A stretch of DNA of 45,510 nt, from assembly GCA_020025655.1 (NCBI GenBank), contig JAHHRR010000012.1:1-45510 (forward strand), read 5' to 3'. A program made the position numbers and the translations under genes. The notes under the pieces are model-generated. The model was given only the letters and a program-made list of their open reading frames with translations, was not told the DNA's origin and did not search any database. The DNA comes from Oscillospiraceae bacterium (GTDB lineage Bacteria; Bacillota; Clostridia; Oscillospirales; Oscillospiraceae). Below are positions 1 through 8,242 of the stretch, one piece after another (the stretch's first letter is position 1; every line of letters starts with the position of its first letter).

Positions 1-72
1 TCTTTAACGAGAGGCAGAGGCAGTCAGGCGCTTAAAGACATGGCTCAGATAAAGTTTACGGAAGATGTGTAA
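1..72 (+). CDS. C-terminal end of an unidentified protein (partial)
   Basis: An open frame enters from the left edge and runs 23 codons to TAA at 70-72. The tail ends in KDMAQIKFTEDV. It is followed by about 140 bases without an obvious gene and then a strong hairpin, which fits the end of a plus-strand gene converging on the ABC-F gene. The piece is too short to assign a family. It would lie inside the putative skin-like element if the split sigK reading below is right. Confidence 0.4.
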   Translation, partial: SLTRGRGSQALKDMAQIKFTEDV

Positions 73-209
73 TAGCAGAAAAGCTGTCTTTAAACCCAGA
101 GAATCCAAGCATATTCACAGGATTTTAAGCACACTTAAAATTTCTCTGCCTCTGCGCAGAATCCACTCAAAGCTTTTCTGAACTGTTTCATATCTTCATA
201 TATAATACA

Positions 210-243
210 AAATGCAGGTGAGGAAAATTCCTCACCTGCATTT
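210..243. terminator. Bidirectional intrinsic terminator
   Basis: A perfect 16-bp inverted repeat (arms 210-225 and 228-243, 2-base loop) has A/T-rich tails on both sides. It sits between the plus-strand gene ending at 72 and the minus-strand ABC-F gene ending at 257, so it can serve both converging transcripts. Confidence 0.85.
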
Positions 244-256
244 ATTTTAGATTTAA

Positions 257-2002
257 TCAGCCCATAGCTTCCACGATGGGAGCGAGCTGTTCAAGTGCAA
301 GTTTCGCCTCTTCGGTGCTTCCCACCTCAAGATAACGTGCAATGCGGGTCTCAAGCTCCTTCTTGCGGGTTTCAAGCTCCAGATAATCCTTGCTGAAATG
401 GTGCTTATATATCATCTTTCTGAATGCACGGATACTCATGGGGCGGATCGTGCCGTTTTCTACATACAGCACACTGTCCATGCAGTTTGCTATTGTGTAG
501 AAATCGTGGGATACCATTAAAACAGCGCCCTCATATGCGGAAATTGCATCCTCCAGTGCAAGCTGTGCAAAGGTGTCCAGATGGCTGGACGGTTCATCCA
601 GAAGCACAAGATTCTTCTCGCCAAGCGCAAGCTTAGCCAGCTGAAGCAGGTTCTTTTCGCCGCCTGAGAGCTGACTGATTTTTCTTCCAAGGCCCTCCGG
701 CTCGAAGCAGTATTTTCTGAGATATTCGTCTACTTCTCCACGGGTTTCCAGTCCTGCCTCCATAAACTCATCACGTATGCTGTTATCCTCGCAGAAGGAT
801 TCCTCCTGTAACTGTGAGAAGAAGCCCGCTTTTGTCTCTTCGCCGTACTGTACAGCAGGATTCTTCGCCGCACGGATATCACGCAGAAGAGAGGTCTTTC
901 CGGTTCCGTTAGGGCCTACAATTGCGATTTTCTGTCCGGCCCTGATTTCAAATGAAACGTGTTCAAGAAGCTTTTCCTCAAAGGAAAGGCTGTAATCCTC
1001 TACACGAAGCAGCACCGCATTTTCCTCTGCGGGTGCAGCGTGGGGAAGGCTTATTTCGGGACGGCGTATTTCCACAAAAGGCGGCTTGATGCTGCGAGCC
1101 TTCCAGCGTTCAAGATACGCAACCTTGCCCTTGAGCACCTTACCCCTCATCGGGTCTATAACCTCGGTGGCAGCATCACGGAGACGCTCAACCAGTTCCT
1201 CTGCTCTGCGAACCTCCGCTGCGTGCTTCTCCGCAGTCTCCTGAAGCTCGATTTTCTTTTCAAGCAGAGAGAAGTTATATTCTCTGAAGCTGCCGTCAAA
1301 TTCCTGTAAATCGCCGTTTTCCAGATGCCATATCTTATCGAAGCAATGGCTGAGCAGATAGCGGCTGTGGGTTACCACAAGCATAGTTCCACGATAGGCA
1401 TTTATAAGATCACGCAGGCCGTTAAGATTCTCAAAATCGAGGAATACATCCGGCTCGTCCATAATAAGCAGGCCGGGACGGCGAAGCATCTGCCGTATAA
1501 CCTGAACAAGCTTATATTCACCGCCGCTGAGCGCTGACAGCTCAAGTCCTGCCTTATCCTCCAGCTCTGCAAGCTGAAGCTGACGGCGGATGTTTATCTC
1601 AGCGTTATCCGCATCCACTGCATCCAGCTCGTCCATCACCTGCTGATACTGCTCCATAAGCTCATCAAGCTCTTCGGCTGTCTCCATCTCAGTGCAGATT
1701 TCGTCCATTCTGCGCCGCAGCTCTTCAAAATCCTCCATGAGATAGTCCTGAACGGTCACGGAACGGTTCTTATTGCGGACGGCAAACTGGGTAACATAGC
1801 CGACACGTCCCACATCCTCGCACTTCAATGTGCCCTGATACAGGAAGTTCTCCGGCGAACGGATAAGCTCTGCCAAAGTGGTTTTACCGCTTCCGTTACT
1901 GCCGATGATCGCACAGTGGCGGCCGTCCTCCAGTGTAAATGAAATTTTATTGTACAGGTCCTTTTCGGGAAACCCGTAGGAGAGATTCTCTGCTCTTATC
2001 AT
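257..2002 (-). CDS. ABC-F family ATPase (ribosome-associated type)
   Basis: This 581-residue protein has two ABC ATPase domains in one chain and no membrane segments, the architecture of the ABC-F family, which acts on ribosomes in translation or antibiotic protection. Domain 1 has Walker A GSNGSGKT (about 34-41), signature LSGGE (158-162) and Walker B ending MDEP (181-184). Domain 2 has GPNGTGKT, LSGGEKNLLQ and LLDEPSSHLD. A charged linker of about 80 residues separates them. The ATG follows GAGGAACCGATT, an adequate ribosome-binding site. The short leader shows no attenuator. Whether it confers resistance (Lsa/Vga-like) or is a housekeeping factor cannot be told from sequence alone. It lies immediately downstream of the truncated sigK and may be cargo of an inserted element. 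Confidence 0.9.
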   Translation of the reverse strand: MIRAENLSYGFPEKDLYNKISFTLEDGRHCAIIGSNGSGKTTLAELIRSPENFLYQGTLKCEDVGRVGYVTQFAVRNKNRSVTVQDYLMEDFEELRRRMDEICTEMETAEELDELMEQYQQVMDELDAVDADNAEINIRRQLQLAELEDKAGLELSALSGGEYKLVQVIRQMLRRPGLLIMDEPDVFLDFENLNGLRDLINAYRGTMLVVTHSRYLLSHCFDKIWHLENGDLQEFDGSFREYNFSLLEKKIELQETAEKHAAEVRRAEELVERLRDAATEVIDPMRGKVLKGKVAYLERWKARSIKPPFVEIRRPEISLPHAAPAEENAVLLRVEDYSLSFEEKLLEHVSFEIRAGQKIAIVGPNGTGKTSLLRDIRAAKNPAVQYGEETKAGFFSQLQEESFCEDNSIRDEFMEAGLETRGEVDEYLRKYCFEPEGLGRKISQLSGGEKNLLQLAKLALGEKNLVLLDEPSSHLDTFAQLALEDAISAYEGAVLMVSHDFYTIANCMDSVLYVENGTIRPMSIRAFRKMIYKHHFSKDYLELETRKKELETRIARYLEVGSTEEAKLALEQLAPIVEAMG

Positions 2003-2038
2003 AATCGGTTCCTCAAATTTTTTATATTATCGCAACTT

Positions 2039-2067
2039 ATAATACAGATAATTGCTCCGTATTGCAA
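2039..2067 (-). promoter_or_regulatory. Sigma-A-like promoter for the ABC-F gene
   Basis: On the minus strand TTGCAA (2067-2062) and TATTAT (2044-2039) are separated by 17 bases, about 37 bases before the ABC-F start codon. This suggests transcription independent of the sigK remnant upstream. Confidence 0.55.
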
Positions 2068-2179
2068 GAGGCTGGGCAAAATATCATTAAAACTGTTCAG
2101 CCGCCCTGCCCTCTGCACCCTCCGGAGATAAAACTTTTCACAGTGTTAGGCGTCTTATTTCAGTAACTTTCCGGCTTTG

Positions 2180-2563
2180 TCAGCTCATAATGCGCCTTGA
2201 AGCTATCCGGCTTAGGTTCCGTGGTGATAGGATAGCATTTTCAATACAACGGGAAGCATAGGTCGCAAGGCGCACTCCCTTATCGCTTTTATAGCTGTTA
2301 ATAGCTTTAATAAGGCCGATAGTTCCGACGGAAATCAGGTCCTCCCCGTCCTCTCTGCTGTAATACTTCTTCATTATGTGGGCTACAAGTCTCAGATTGT
2401 GCTCTACAAGAATATTTCTGGCCTCCACATCACCGTTCTGCCATTTTTCCAGATATTCCGCCTCCTCTTCCTTGCTTAAAGGCTTCGGAAACGAATCTCC
2501 CGGAGATATTCTCAGCATCAAAAGTACAGTGTTCATAAGAAGCATAAATGCGGTTTCTACCAT
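2180..2563 (-). pseudogene. sigK: 5' half of a sigma-K-type sporulation sigma factor, cut at the classical skin-element junction
   Basis: The 127 residues match pro-sigma-K: a hydrophobic prosequence-like N-terminus (1-20), then PLSKEEEAEYLEKW, NILVEHNLRLVAHIMKKY (50-67), EDLISVGTIGLIKAINSY (74-91) and RLATYASRCIEN (98-109), which is region 1.2-2.2. Homology ends after Asn109. The family continues ENEILMHLR, but here the frame reads AILSPRNLSR and stops. Region 2.4 promoter recognition, region 3 and region 4 are missing, so this product alone cannot be a working sigma factor. In Bacillus subtilis the skin prophage splits sigK at the IENE codons (AATGA core), the same place. Either a recombinase-excised element separates the two halves, with the 3' half left of this window, or this is a decayed remnant. 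A GGGGTGAT Shine-Dalgarno precedes the ATG. Typed as pseudogene because it is incomplete here; it may be restored by excision. Confidence 0.85.
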
Positions 2564-2702
2564 ATAATCACCCCATACACTCTATTACGACCGGGTATGT
2601 ACACATTACACTTAATTTCTCTTATTTAAAAAAGTTAATATTAAGTTGAACATTCGGAAATATAGTAAGGTAAAAGAAAAAGATTTTGAAAGGTTGAAAA
2701 AC

Positions 2703-3287
2703 ATGAAAAAAATGACCAAGAAAGAGATTTTCTCAATCCCCAACCTTATGAGCTATTTCAGGCTCCTGATGATTCCCGTATTCTGCTGTTTGTATCTGAA
2801 TGCCGAAACCACTGCTGACTATCTGTGGGCGGGACTTGTGGTTGCCGTCTCATCCATAACCGATTTATTTGACGGCATGGTCGCAAGAAAGTTCAATATG
2901 ATTACAGATCTGGGTAAAATACTCGACCCCGTTGCCGACAAGCTCAGCCACGCCGCCCTTGCTATCTGCCTTGCAATCCGCTATCCCCTTATGTGGGCCT
3001 TAATCGCCCTTATGGCTGTAAAAGAGGGCTATATGGCAATTATGGGCCTGCACTACATCAAAAAAGGAACCATGCTCAACGGTGCAATGTGGTTCGGCAA
3101 GGTATGCACCACCTTCCTTTTTGTGGGACTTCTGGTGCTGTTCCTGTTCCCCAATCTTAAATCCGCAGTTGTAAACGGCATCATAATTTTCCTTATGGTA
3201 ATTATGCTCATTACATTTATTCTTTATATTTATGAGTACGCAAAGATAAGAAAAGGAGGCGCCGGTCAGGAGGTCAAGAAGCTTTGA
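2703..3287 (+). CDS. CDP-alcohol phosphatidyltransferase (PgsA-like)
   Basis: This membrane enzyme transfers a phosphatidyl group from CDP-diacylglycerol to an alcohol, probably glycerol 3-phosphate, the committed step to phosphatidylglycerol. The family motif D-x2-D-G-x2-A-R-x8-G-x3-D-x3-D is complete (D54, D57, G58, A61, R62, G71, D75, D79 in the 194-residue form). Several hydrophobic helices surround it. I chose ATG 2703, which has GAAAGG about 9 bases upstream, over an in-frame TTG at 2646 with no ribosome-binding site. It overlaps the cardiolipin synthase start, so the two are translationally coupled. That makes phosphatidylglycerolphosphate synthesis the likely role, although other alcohols are possible. 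Confidence 0.85.
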   Translation: MKKMTKKEIFSIPNLMSYFRLLMIPVFCCLYLNAETTADYLWAGLVVAVSSITDLFDGMVARKFNMITDLGKILDPVADKLSHAALAICLAIRYPLMWALIALMAVKEGYMAIMGLHYIKKGTMLNGAMWFGKVCTTFLFVGLLVLFLFPNLKSAVVNGIIIFLMVIMLITFILYIYEYAKIRKGGAGQEVKKL

Positions 3288-4690
3288 AGGATGCAATTTT
3301 AAGTATAATCTACCTGCTTATTATTCTGGCGATAATCTTCCTTGAACGCAAATCCCCTGCCGAGGCAATAATGTGGGTGCTTGTTGTAACCTGTCTGCCT
3401 TATGCGGGTCTTATACTCTACCTTGTATTCGGAAGCACCGCCGCAATTAAGATTACAGCTGCCGTGCGTGCAAAGCGCCTTAAATCCCAGCTCCAGATTC
3501 CCCAGCATCAGCAGCCTGCAACCATCAGAAATTTCAGCACTTCGGAAGAGGACAGAGAGGTTATCCGCTTCAATGAAAACTACAACGGCAGCCGCCTCAC
3601 AAGCCTTGAGGATATAAAGCTCCTTACAAGCGGTGAGGCACATTACCGCAGTCTTTTCAAGGATATAAAGGAAGCTAAAGAGTGCATTTATATCGAGTTT
3701 TACACCATTCATCACGACCTTATGGGTGAGGCACTTGTAAAAGCTCTTACTGAAAAAGCCCAGCAAGGCCTCAAGGTCATTGTTATGTGCGATTATCTGG
3801 CCAATATTTCAACGCCTAAAAAGATGTTCCGTCCTCTTATAAATGCCGGCGGCGAGGTAATCAGAATAAAGCCCTATCTTACCCATTACCGCAGTCACCG
3901 CAAGATAGTTGCAATAGACCATAAGATCTCCTACATAGGCGGAATGAACATCGGCAAGCAGTACGCAAATCTTCACGAAAAGAAAACTCCATGGCGTGAC
4001 ACACAGGTTCGTATAACCGGTGCCGCCACGCTGAACCTTGAAAACTACCTGCTTACCGACTGGCTCACAGCCGTTCCCCGCAAGAGATGGAAAGAAAGCC
4101 TCTCCTATATTGAAACTCTTAAACGCCGTGATATTCCTCACAGCAAAAAGCTCTGCCAGTTTATAATCGGAGGAGTAGATAACAATAAAGAGGGCGCAAA
4201 AATGTGCTACCTCAGCATGATACGCAGTGCAAAAAAGCGTATCCGCATCCAGACACCCTATTTTATCCCCGATGCCTCCACGCTGGATGCCCTTAAAACC
4301 GCCGCCGCTGCGGGCGTTCAGATTGAGCTTATGATTCCCGGAATAAGCGCCAGCTTCTTCCTTGACCCCATTACGAACTACTATGCAGGTCAGCTCATGG
4401 AATACGGCGCAAAGGTCTACCGCTACAAGGGCTACATTCATGCAAAAACAATGACCGTGGATGATGAGCTGTGCTGTATAGGCTCTGTTAATATGGATAT
4501 GCGCAGTCTGCAGGTTGACGATGAGGTCTGCGGCGTATTCTATGAAAACTCCTTTGCGGAGAGCTATAACAGAATATTCGACGAGGACATTACCCACTGC
4601 ACCGAATTTAAATGGGAGGACTACAAAAACAGAAGCACCTTTGACCGCTTCAAAGAAAGCATCTTCCTTCCCTTTGCGCCTCTTATGTAA
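3284..4690 (+). CDS. cls: Cardiolipin synthase (phospholipase D superfamily)
   Basis: The enzyme condenses two phosphatidylglycerol molecules to cardiolipin and glycerol at the membrane. Two N-terminal membrane helices (about 4-20 and 28-50) precede two HKD catalytic motifs: H205-x-K207-x4-D212 and H386-x-K388-x4-D393, the latter followed by GSVNMDMRS. The length of 468 residues is near the bacterial ClsA norm of about 480. The start is TTG at 3284, overlapping the stop of the phosphatidyltransferase, with AGGAGG at 3268-3273. Pairing with a CDP-alcohol phosphatidyltransferase puts two consecutive anionic-lipid steps in one operon. Confidence 0.93.
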   Translation: MKDAILSIIYLLIILAIIFLERKSPAEAIMWVLVVTCLPYAGLILYLVFGSTAAIKITAAVRAKRLKSQLQIPQHQQPATIRNFSTSEEDREVIRFNENYNGSRLTSLEDIKLLTSGEAHYRSLFKDIKEAKECIYIEFYTIHHDLMGEALVKALTEKAQQGLKVIVMCDYLANISTPKKMFRPLINAGGEVIRIKPYLTHYRSHRKIVAIDHKISYIGGMNIGKQYANLHEKKTPWRDTQVRITGAATLNLENYLLTDWLTAVPRKRWKESLSYIETLKRRDIPHSKKLCQFIIGGVDNNKEGAKMCYLSMIRSAKKRIRIQTPYFIPDASTLDALKTAAAAGVQIELMIPGISASFFLDPITNYYAGQLMEYGAKVYRYKGYIHAKTMTVDDELCCIGSVNMDMRSLQVDDEVCGVFYENSFAESYNRIFDEDITHCTEFKWEDYKNRSTFDRFKESIFLPFAPLM

Positions 4691-4697
4691 ACTAAAA

Positions 4698-4737
4698 CCC
4701 CGTAAGCCCAATGAACAGGTTCATTAAGCTTACGGGG
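4698..4737. terminator. Bidirectional terminator between cls and the YitT gene
   Basis: Arms CCCCGTAAGC (4698-4707) and its complement (4728-4737) enclose a second small stem. T-rich sequence follows on the plus strand and A-rich sequence precedes it, serving the converging genes on both sides. Confidence 0.85.
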
Positions 4738-4747
4738 ATATTTTTAT

Positions 4748-5614
4748 TTATGCTTTTGTTCTTCTTCTGTGAGGATTCCACTTGCCTATAACCGCACCGA
4801 CTGTGGAGACTGTTACAAAGGCTTCCGGGTCAGTCTGACTTATAAATTCAAGCAGCTGGGCATATTCGTTTTTCTGGAGTATAGTTACCAGTTCAAACTT
4901 TTCACTGCCGTCCCATGCACCTATGGCTCTGTAAAGGGTTGCACCTCTGTTAAGCTTCTCAACTATAAATTTCTGGATTTCAGGGTACTTGGGGCTGATT
5001 ACATTAACCCGCTTTCTTATATGGGAGCCATCCATGAACTGATCAAGAATAACTCCGCCGAAGTAGGTTCCGAGAAGGCTTACAATAAGGGTGTTTTTGT
5101 CATAGACTAGAATTGAGCTTCCTGCGATAACAAAGCCTGCAATCATACAGCTTTTGCCGATATCTATATAAAGATATTTATTCAATATCTTACCCACTAT
5201 ATCCAGACCGCCGGAAGATGCGTTTATATTAAACAGAATCATCTGACCGAGGCTGAGCATAATAACATAGCAGAACAGGTTTACAAGGATGTCATTTGTA
5301 AGCTCGGCGGGATTGGGGCTTATATGCTCAAAAATCCAGAAATATAACGGCATCAGCAAAGAAGTAATGACCGTTTTAGCGCCGAATTCTTTTCCGATCA
5401 AAATAAATCCCAGAATAAGCAGGATAACATTCAAAATCAGAGTCAGCGTTGAAATTTTAAGCGGTATAAACTGAGCCAGCACCAGAACCAGACCGGAAAG
5501 CGAACCGATTACCATATGGCTTGGCATCATAATGTAATAAATGGCACCTGACACAATGAGCATACCGCCCAGCATTATCAGGATCTCCTTGAGGCTGATC
5601 TTTTCTCGCATCAT
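4748..5614 (-). CDS. YitT family membrane protein (DUF2179 C-terminus)
   Basis: The 288 residues begin with about five or six hydrophobic helices (about 11-200), including glycine-rich segments such as NASSGGLDIVGKIL typical of YitT. A soluble C-terminal DUF2179-like domain follows (about 205-280, GATLYRAIGAWDG and FVTVSTVGAVIGKW). The molecular function of YitT proteins is not established. The gene is alone on its transcript, with its own promoter and a shared terminator. ATG 5614 and the adjacent ATG 5611 share a GGGGGAG ribosome-binding site, and 5611 has the better spacing. Confidence 0.88.
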   Translation of the reverse strand: MMREKISLKEILIMLGGMLIVSGAIYYIMMPSHMVIGSLSGLVLVLAQFIPLKISTLTLILNVILLILGFILIGKEFGAKTVITSLLMPLYFWIFEHISPNPAELTNDILVNLFCYVIMLSLGQMILFNINASSGGLDIVGKILNKYLYIDIGKSCMIAGFVIAGSSILVYDKNTLIVSLLGTYFGGVILDQFMDGSHIRKRVNVISPKYPEIQKFIVEKLNRGATLYRAIGAWDGSEKFELVTILQKNEYAQLLEFISQTDPEAFVTVSTVGAVIGKWNPHRRRTKA

Positions 5615-5644
5615 TTTCTCCCCCGTTTTGCTGAAGTTTTAGAT

Positions 5645-5673
5645 ATTCTATCAGATTTTTCTCCCGATAACAA
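5645..5673 (-). promoter_or_regulatory. Sigma-A-like promoter for the YitT gene
   Basis: On the minus strand TTGTTA (5673-5668) and TAGAAT (5650-5645) have 17-base spacing, about 30 bases upstream of the YitT start. Confidence 0.6.
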
Positions 5674-5678
5674 GTAAA

Positions 5679-5707
5679 AAAAAGAGGCAGATATACTGCC
5701 TCTTTTT
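5679..5707 (-). terminator. Terminator of the DUF4358-MBOAT-DHHW operon
   Basis: A 12-bp stem (5679-5690 with 5696-5707, loop ATATA) is followed on the minus strand by a T run. It overlaps the DHHW stop codon and lies just upstream of the YitT promoter. Confidence 0.8.
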
Positions 5708-6800
5708 ATTTTATAGTTTCGCTGTTATTGATGACACCTGTGCTGTACAGGAAAAGGACATCCTGAGAGTCAAAATCTATATATCTGCCCAGAACATCGG
5801 GGTTCATATATCGTATATCCACAAGTGTAATCTTGTTATAGCCCGAAGCCAGAAGCGGTGCAATGGAGCTTCCGAAGGAATCACGGAAAATAACAAGCTC
5901 CCTGTTGCCTTTTGCCTCAGGATTTTCGATGGTCACAAGTGAAAGCGGGCCTGAAAGGAACATCTCGTACGGGTCCTTCCCTGCGGCCTTATCCATATTA
6001 TATACCGGAATATCCTTATCATTCTGGTAATCATGGACAATGTAGCCGTCCATCTCGGGGGAATAGAGATAGGAAATTCTGTCGGGACTGAGGTTCAGTG
6101 CCGACTGGCCGTAATAAACACCGTAAAAATCTCCGGGAATGGTCTTTTTGCTGAATTCTGCCGTAATCGGTGCGCCCATTGCCTTTGCAAGCTTCTCTGC
6201 AACCGGCAGAATGTTCTCCTGCATCCAGTGGGCATCGGTTTTATAGTAATCATCCAGCTCAAGCAGATCGAAGATATCAATATACTTTGCAAAACCGCAG
6301 TCGGCTTTAAGCTGTTCGATAAGCTTGCCGTAATCATAGGTCAGCGCACCTGACTGAGCTGCCATATAGTAATTTTTATCGGGTATAACGGAGAGATATA
6401 CTTTAGTATCGCTGTTTTTCAGGAACTTTTCATACACATGGTTAAACCGCTCTCCCGCTCTGTGCACAGAATCGGTGTTGAGGGGATAATCCATTTTTGA
6501 AGCATGGCCGTCCAGAACATAAATGTCATTATTGGCGCTTCTGTTAAATACATGAAGCGCAAAATTGGCTTTCAGGCTTCTGAAGCCGTCACGCAGCGGG
6601 AACTGGTCAAGGGTATAGCTCTCAAAATCCTTCATAAACCTGCCTGACATTACAGTTTTAAGACTCAGGTCCGGAAACTGGGCAAGCTTCCGCCTCTCCG
6701 CATCTGAGAAGCTGTCCGCAGGCTTAAACCACGCCAGTATGGACATTACCCCGAAAAATACCACCATAACAAGGCTCAGTATAATATTTTTATTTTTCAT
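5706..6800 (-). CDS. DHHW/AlgX-like SGNH-type protein, partner of the MBOAT
   Basis: The 364-residue protein has an N-terminal membrane anchor (about 6-25) and an extracytoplasmic domain. Key motifs are TDAHW (188-192), the signature of the DHHW/AlgX-AlgJ group, and RDSFGSS near 308, the nucleophile-type serine block. Family members work beside MBOAT acyltransferases in O-acetylating exported polysaccharides. The start has a strong GAGGAGG site, 11 bases after the MBOAT stop. The acceptor glycan is not revealed here because no glycan biosynthesis genes are adjacent. Confidence is high for the family and moderate for O-acylation as the process. Confidence 0.85.
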   Translation of the reverse strand: MKNKNIILSLVMVVFFGVMSILAWFKPADSFSDAERRKLAQFPDLSLKTVMSGRFMKDFESYTLDQFPLRDGFRSLKANFALHVFNRSANNDIYVLDGHASKMDYPLNTDSVHRAGERFNHVYEKFLKNSDTKVYLSVIPDKNYYMAAQSGALTYDYGKLIEQLKADCGFAKYIDIFDLLELDDYYKTDAHWMQENILPVAEKLAKAMGAPITAEFSKKTIPGDFYGVYYGQSALNLSPDRISYLYSPEMDGYIVHDYQNDKDIPVYNMDKAAGKDPYEMFLSGPLSLVTIENPEAKGNRELVIFRDSFGSSIAPLLASGYNKITLVDIRYMNPDVLGRYIDFDSQDVLFLYSTGVINNSETIK

Positions 6801-6811
6801 ATTATACCTCC

Positions 6812-8212
6812 TCAGAATCTGAAATACAAAAAGGGATTGAATGAGCCGTCAACAAGAAAGGCTGTCATCACAAGCATCAGTCCCACCAGAAAAACAGGTG
6901 TAGCATAATCTATTACCATGCCGCATATTCTGTTTTCCCGAAGTCTCAGGAAGGTGTTTTTAACAAGCGGCGTTGCACCTATGCAGGCAATCACCAGTAC
7001 AACTGCGTAATCCTTCAGATAGTACAGAAACTCCTGTGAAACAAGGGGAACGTCTCCTGCGCCGAACATGGCGGCAATATAGGAAAATGCCTCCTTCATA
7101 TCCGCAGCATTAAACACTACAAAGCTTATTACAAGCAGAAGGAACGTGTAAATTCTGCTCAGTATCTTTGATTTTTCCAGATATTTAAGCAGAAACAGCT
7201 TTTCAATAAGCAGGAGAACCGCAAAATATAGTCCCCATATAATAAAGTTCCATGCCGCACCATGCCAGAAGCCGGTCAGCATCCAGACAATGAAAATATT
7301 CAGAATCTGTCTTGCCTTTCCGTGCCTGTTGCCGCCCAGAGGGATGTAAACATAGTCTCTGAACCATGTTCCGAGGCTCATGTGCCAGCGGCGCCAGAAC
7401 TCGGTTATAGATTTTGAAACATAGGGATAATCGAAGTTTTCCGGGAAATGGAAGCCGAACATTCTGCCAAGGCCTATGGCCATATCGGAATAACCGGAAA
7501 AATCGAAGTATATATGCAGGGCAAAGCTCAGCGCATACAGCCAGTAGAAAAGCACGGACTTATCGCCTGATGCTCTGAATACATCGCAAAGCTCGCCCAA
7601 GAGATTGGCAATAAGAATCTTCTTGCCAAGTCCCAGAACAAACCTCTGCATACCGCAGGCAAAATTGTCAAAGCTCTCTTTGCGCTCGGTCAGCTCAGCT
7701 TCTATCTGGCTGTAACGGACGATAGGGCCTGCAATCAGCTGGGGGAAAAATGAAATATATGCCGCAAGGTTAATTATATTTCTCTGTGCCCTGACCTCAC
7801 CCCTGTAAACATCAACTGCATAGCTTAAAATCTGGAATGTATAGAAGCTTATGCCTATGGGAAGTGCGATTTTAAGCAGCGGCACAGACAGCCCGAAAAT
7901 ACTGTTAAAGTTCTCAATAAAGAAGTTTGTATACTTGAAATAAGCCAGAAAGCCCAGATTTATTACAATATCAGCTATTAAAACCGCTTTTCTGGCTGCC
8001 GGCTTTTTAAAGGCCTCAATCATAAGGCCGGCAAAATAGCCGATTATGATTGAGGCGCTCATTAAAACAACATATTTCGGTTCGCCCCAGCCGTAAAACA
8101 CAAGGCTTGCAATTAAAAGCACAGTGTTTCTCAGCTTTTTAGGGGCTATAAAATACAATAACAGTGCAAGGGGCAGATAGTAGTATAAAAACGGTATACC
8201 GGAAAATAACAT
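6812..8212 (-). CDS. MBOAT family O-acyltransferase (AlgI/DltB-like)
   Basis: This 466-residue polytopic protein starts LFSGIPFLYYYLPLALLLYF, the usual AlgI opening. It carries EFWRRWHMSLGTWFRDY (271-287) and the invariant histidine in LTGFWHGAAWN (H317). MBOAT proteins of this type move acyl groups across or at the membrane to an extracellular acceptor. The gene lies between a DUF4358 lipoprotein and a DHHW protein on one strand with short gaps, a common Clostridia arrangement. No dltA, dltC or alginate genes are present, so D-alanylation of teichoic acid is unlikely and glycan O-acetylation is the better guess. Confidence 0.92.
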   Translation of the reverse strand: MLFSGIPFLYYYLPLALLLYFIAPKKLRNTVLLIASLVFYGWGEPKYVVLMSASIIIGYFAGLMIEAFKKPAARKAVLIADIVINLGFLAYFKYTNFFIENFNSIFGLSVPLLKIALPIGISFYTFQILSYAVDVYRGEVRAQRNIINLAAYISFFPQLIAGPIVRYSQIEAELTERKESFDNFACGMQRFVLGLGKKILIANLLGELCDVFRASGDKSVLFYWLYALSFALHIYFDFSGYSDMAIGLGRMFGFHFPENFDYPYVSKSITEFWRRWHMSLGTWFRDYVYIPLGGNRHGKARQILNIFIVWMLTGFWHGAAWNFIIWGLYFAVLLLIEKLFLLKYLEKSKILSRIYTFLLLVISFVVFNAADMKEAFSYIAAMFGAGDVPLVSQEFLYYLKDYAVVLVIACIGATPLVKNTFLRLRENRICGMVIDYATPVFLVGLMLVMTAFLVDGSFNPFLYFRF

Positions 8213-8242
8213 ATTCTGATCTCTTGCCTTACTTAGAATTTA

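Noticed and set aside
76..180. Inverted repeat CAGAAAAGCT / AGCTTTTCTG, 85 bases apart
   Set aside because: The arms are 10 bases with a long unstructured gap, no transposase or duplication. Probably chance in A/T-rich DNA.
2580..2640. A sigma-E-type promoter (CATAC near the -10 position) for the sigK gene
   Set aside because: Only CATAC matches; the -35 side is poor and the spacing is uncertain.
3809..4711. A 300-codon open frame antisense to cardiolipin synthase
   Set aside because: The plus-strand frame has both HKD motifs and full family length. The antisense frame has no recognisable domain and results from codon bias.
6812..8212. DltB (teichoic acid D-alanylation) identity for the MBOAT
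   Set aside because: dltA, dltC and dltD are absent, and the DHHW/DUF4358 partners point to the AlgI-type group.
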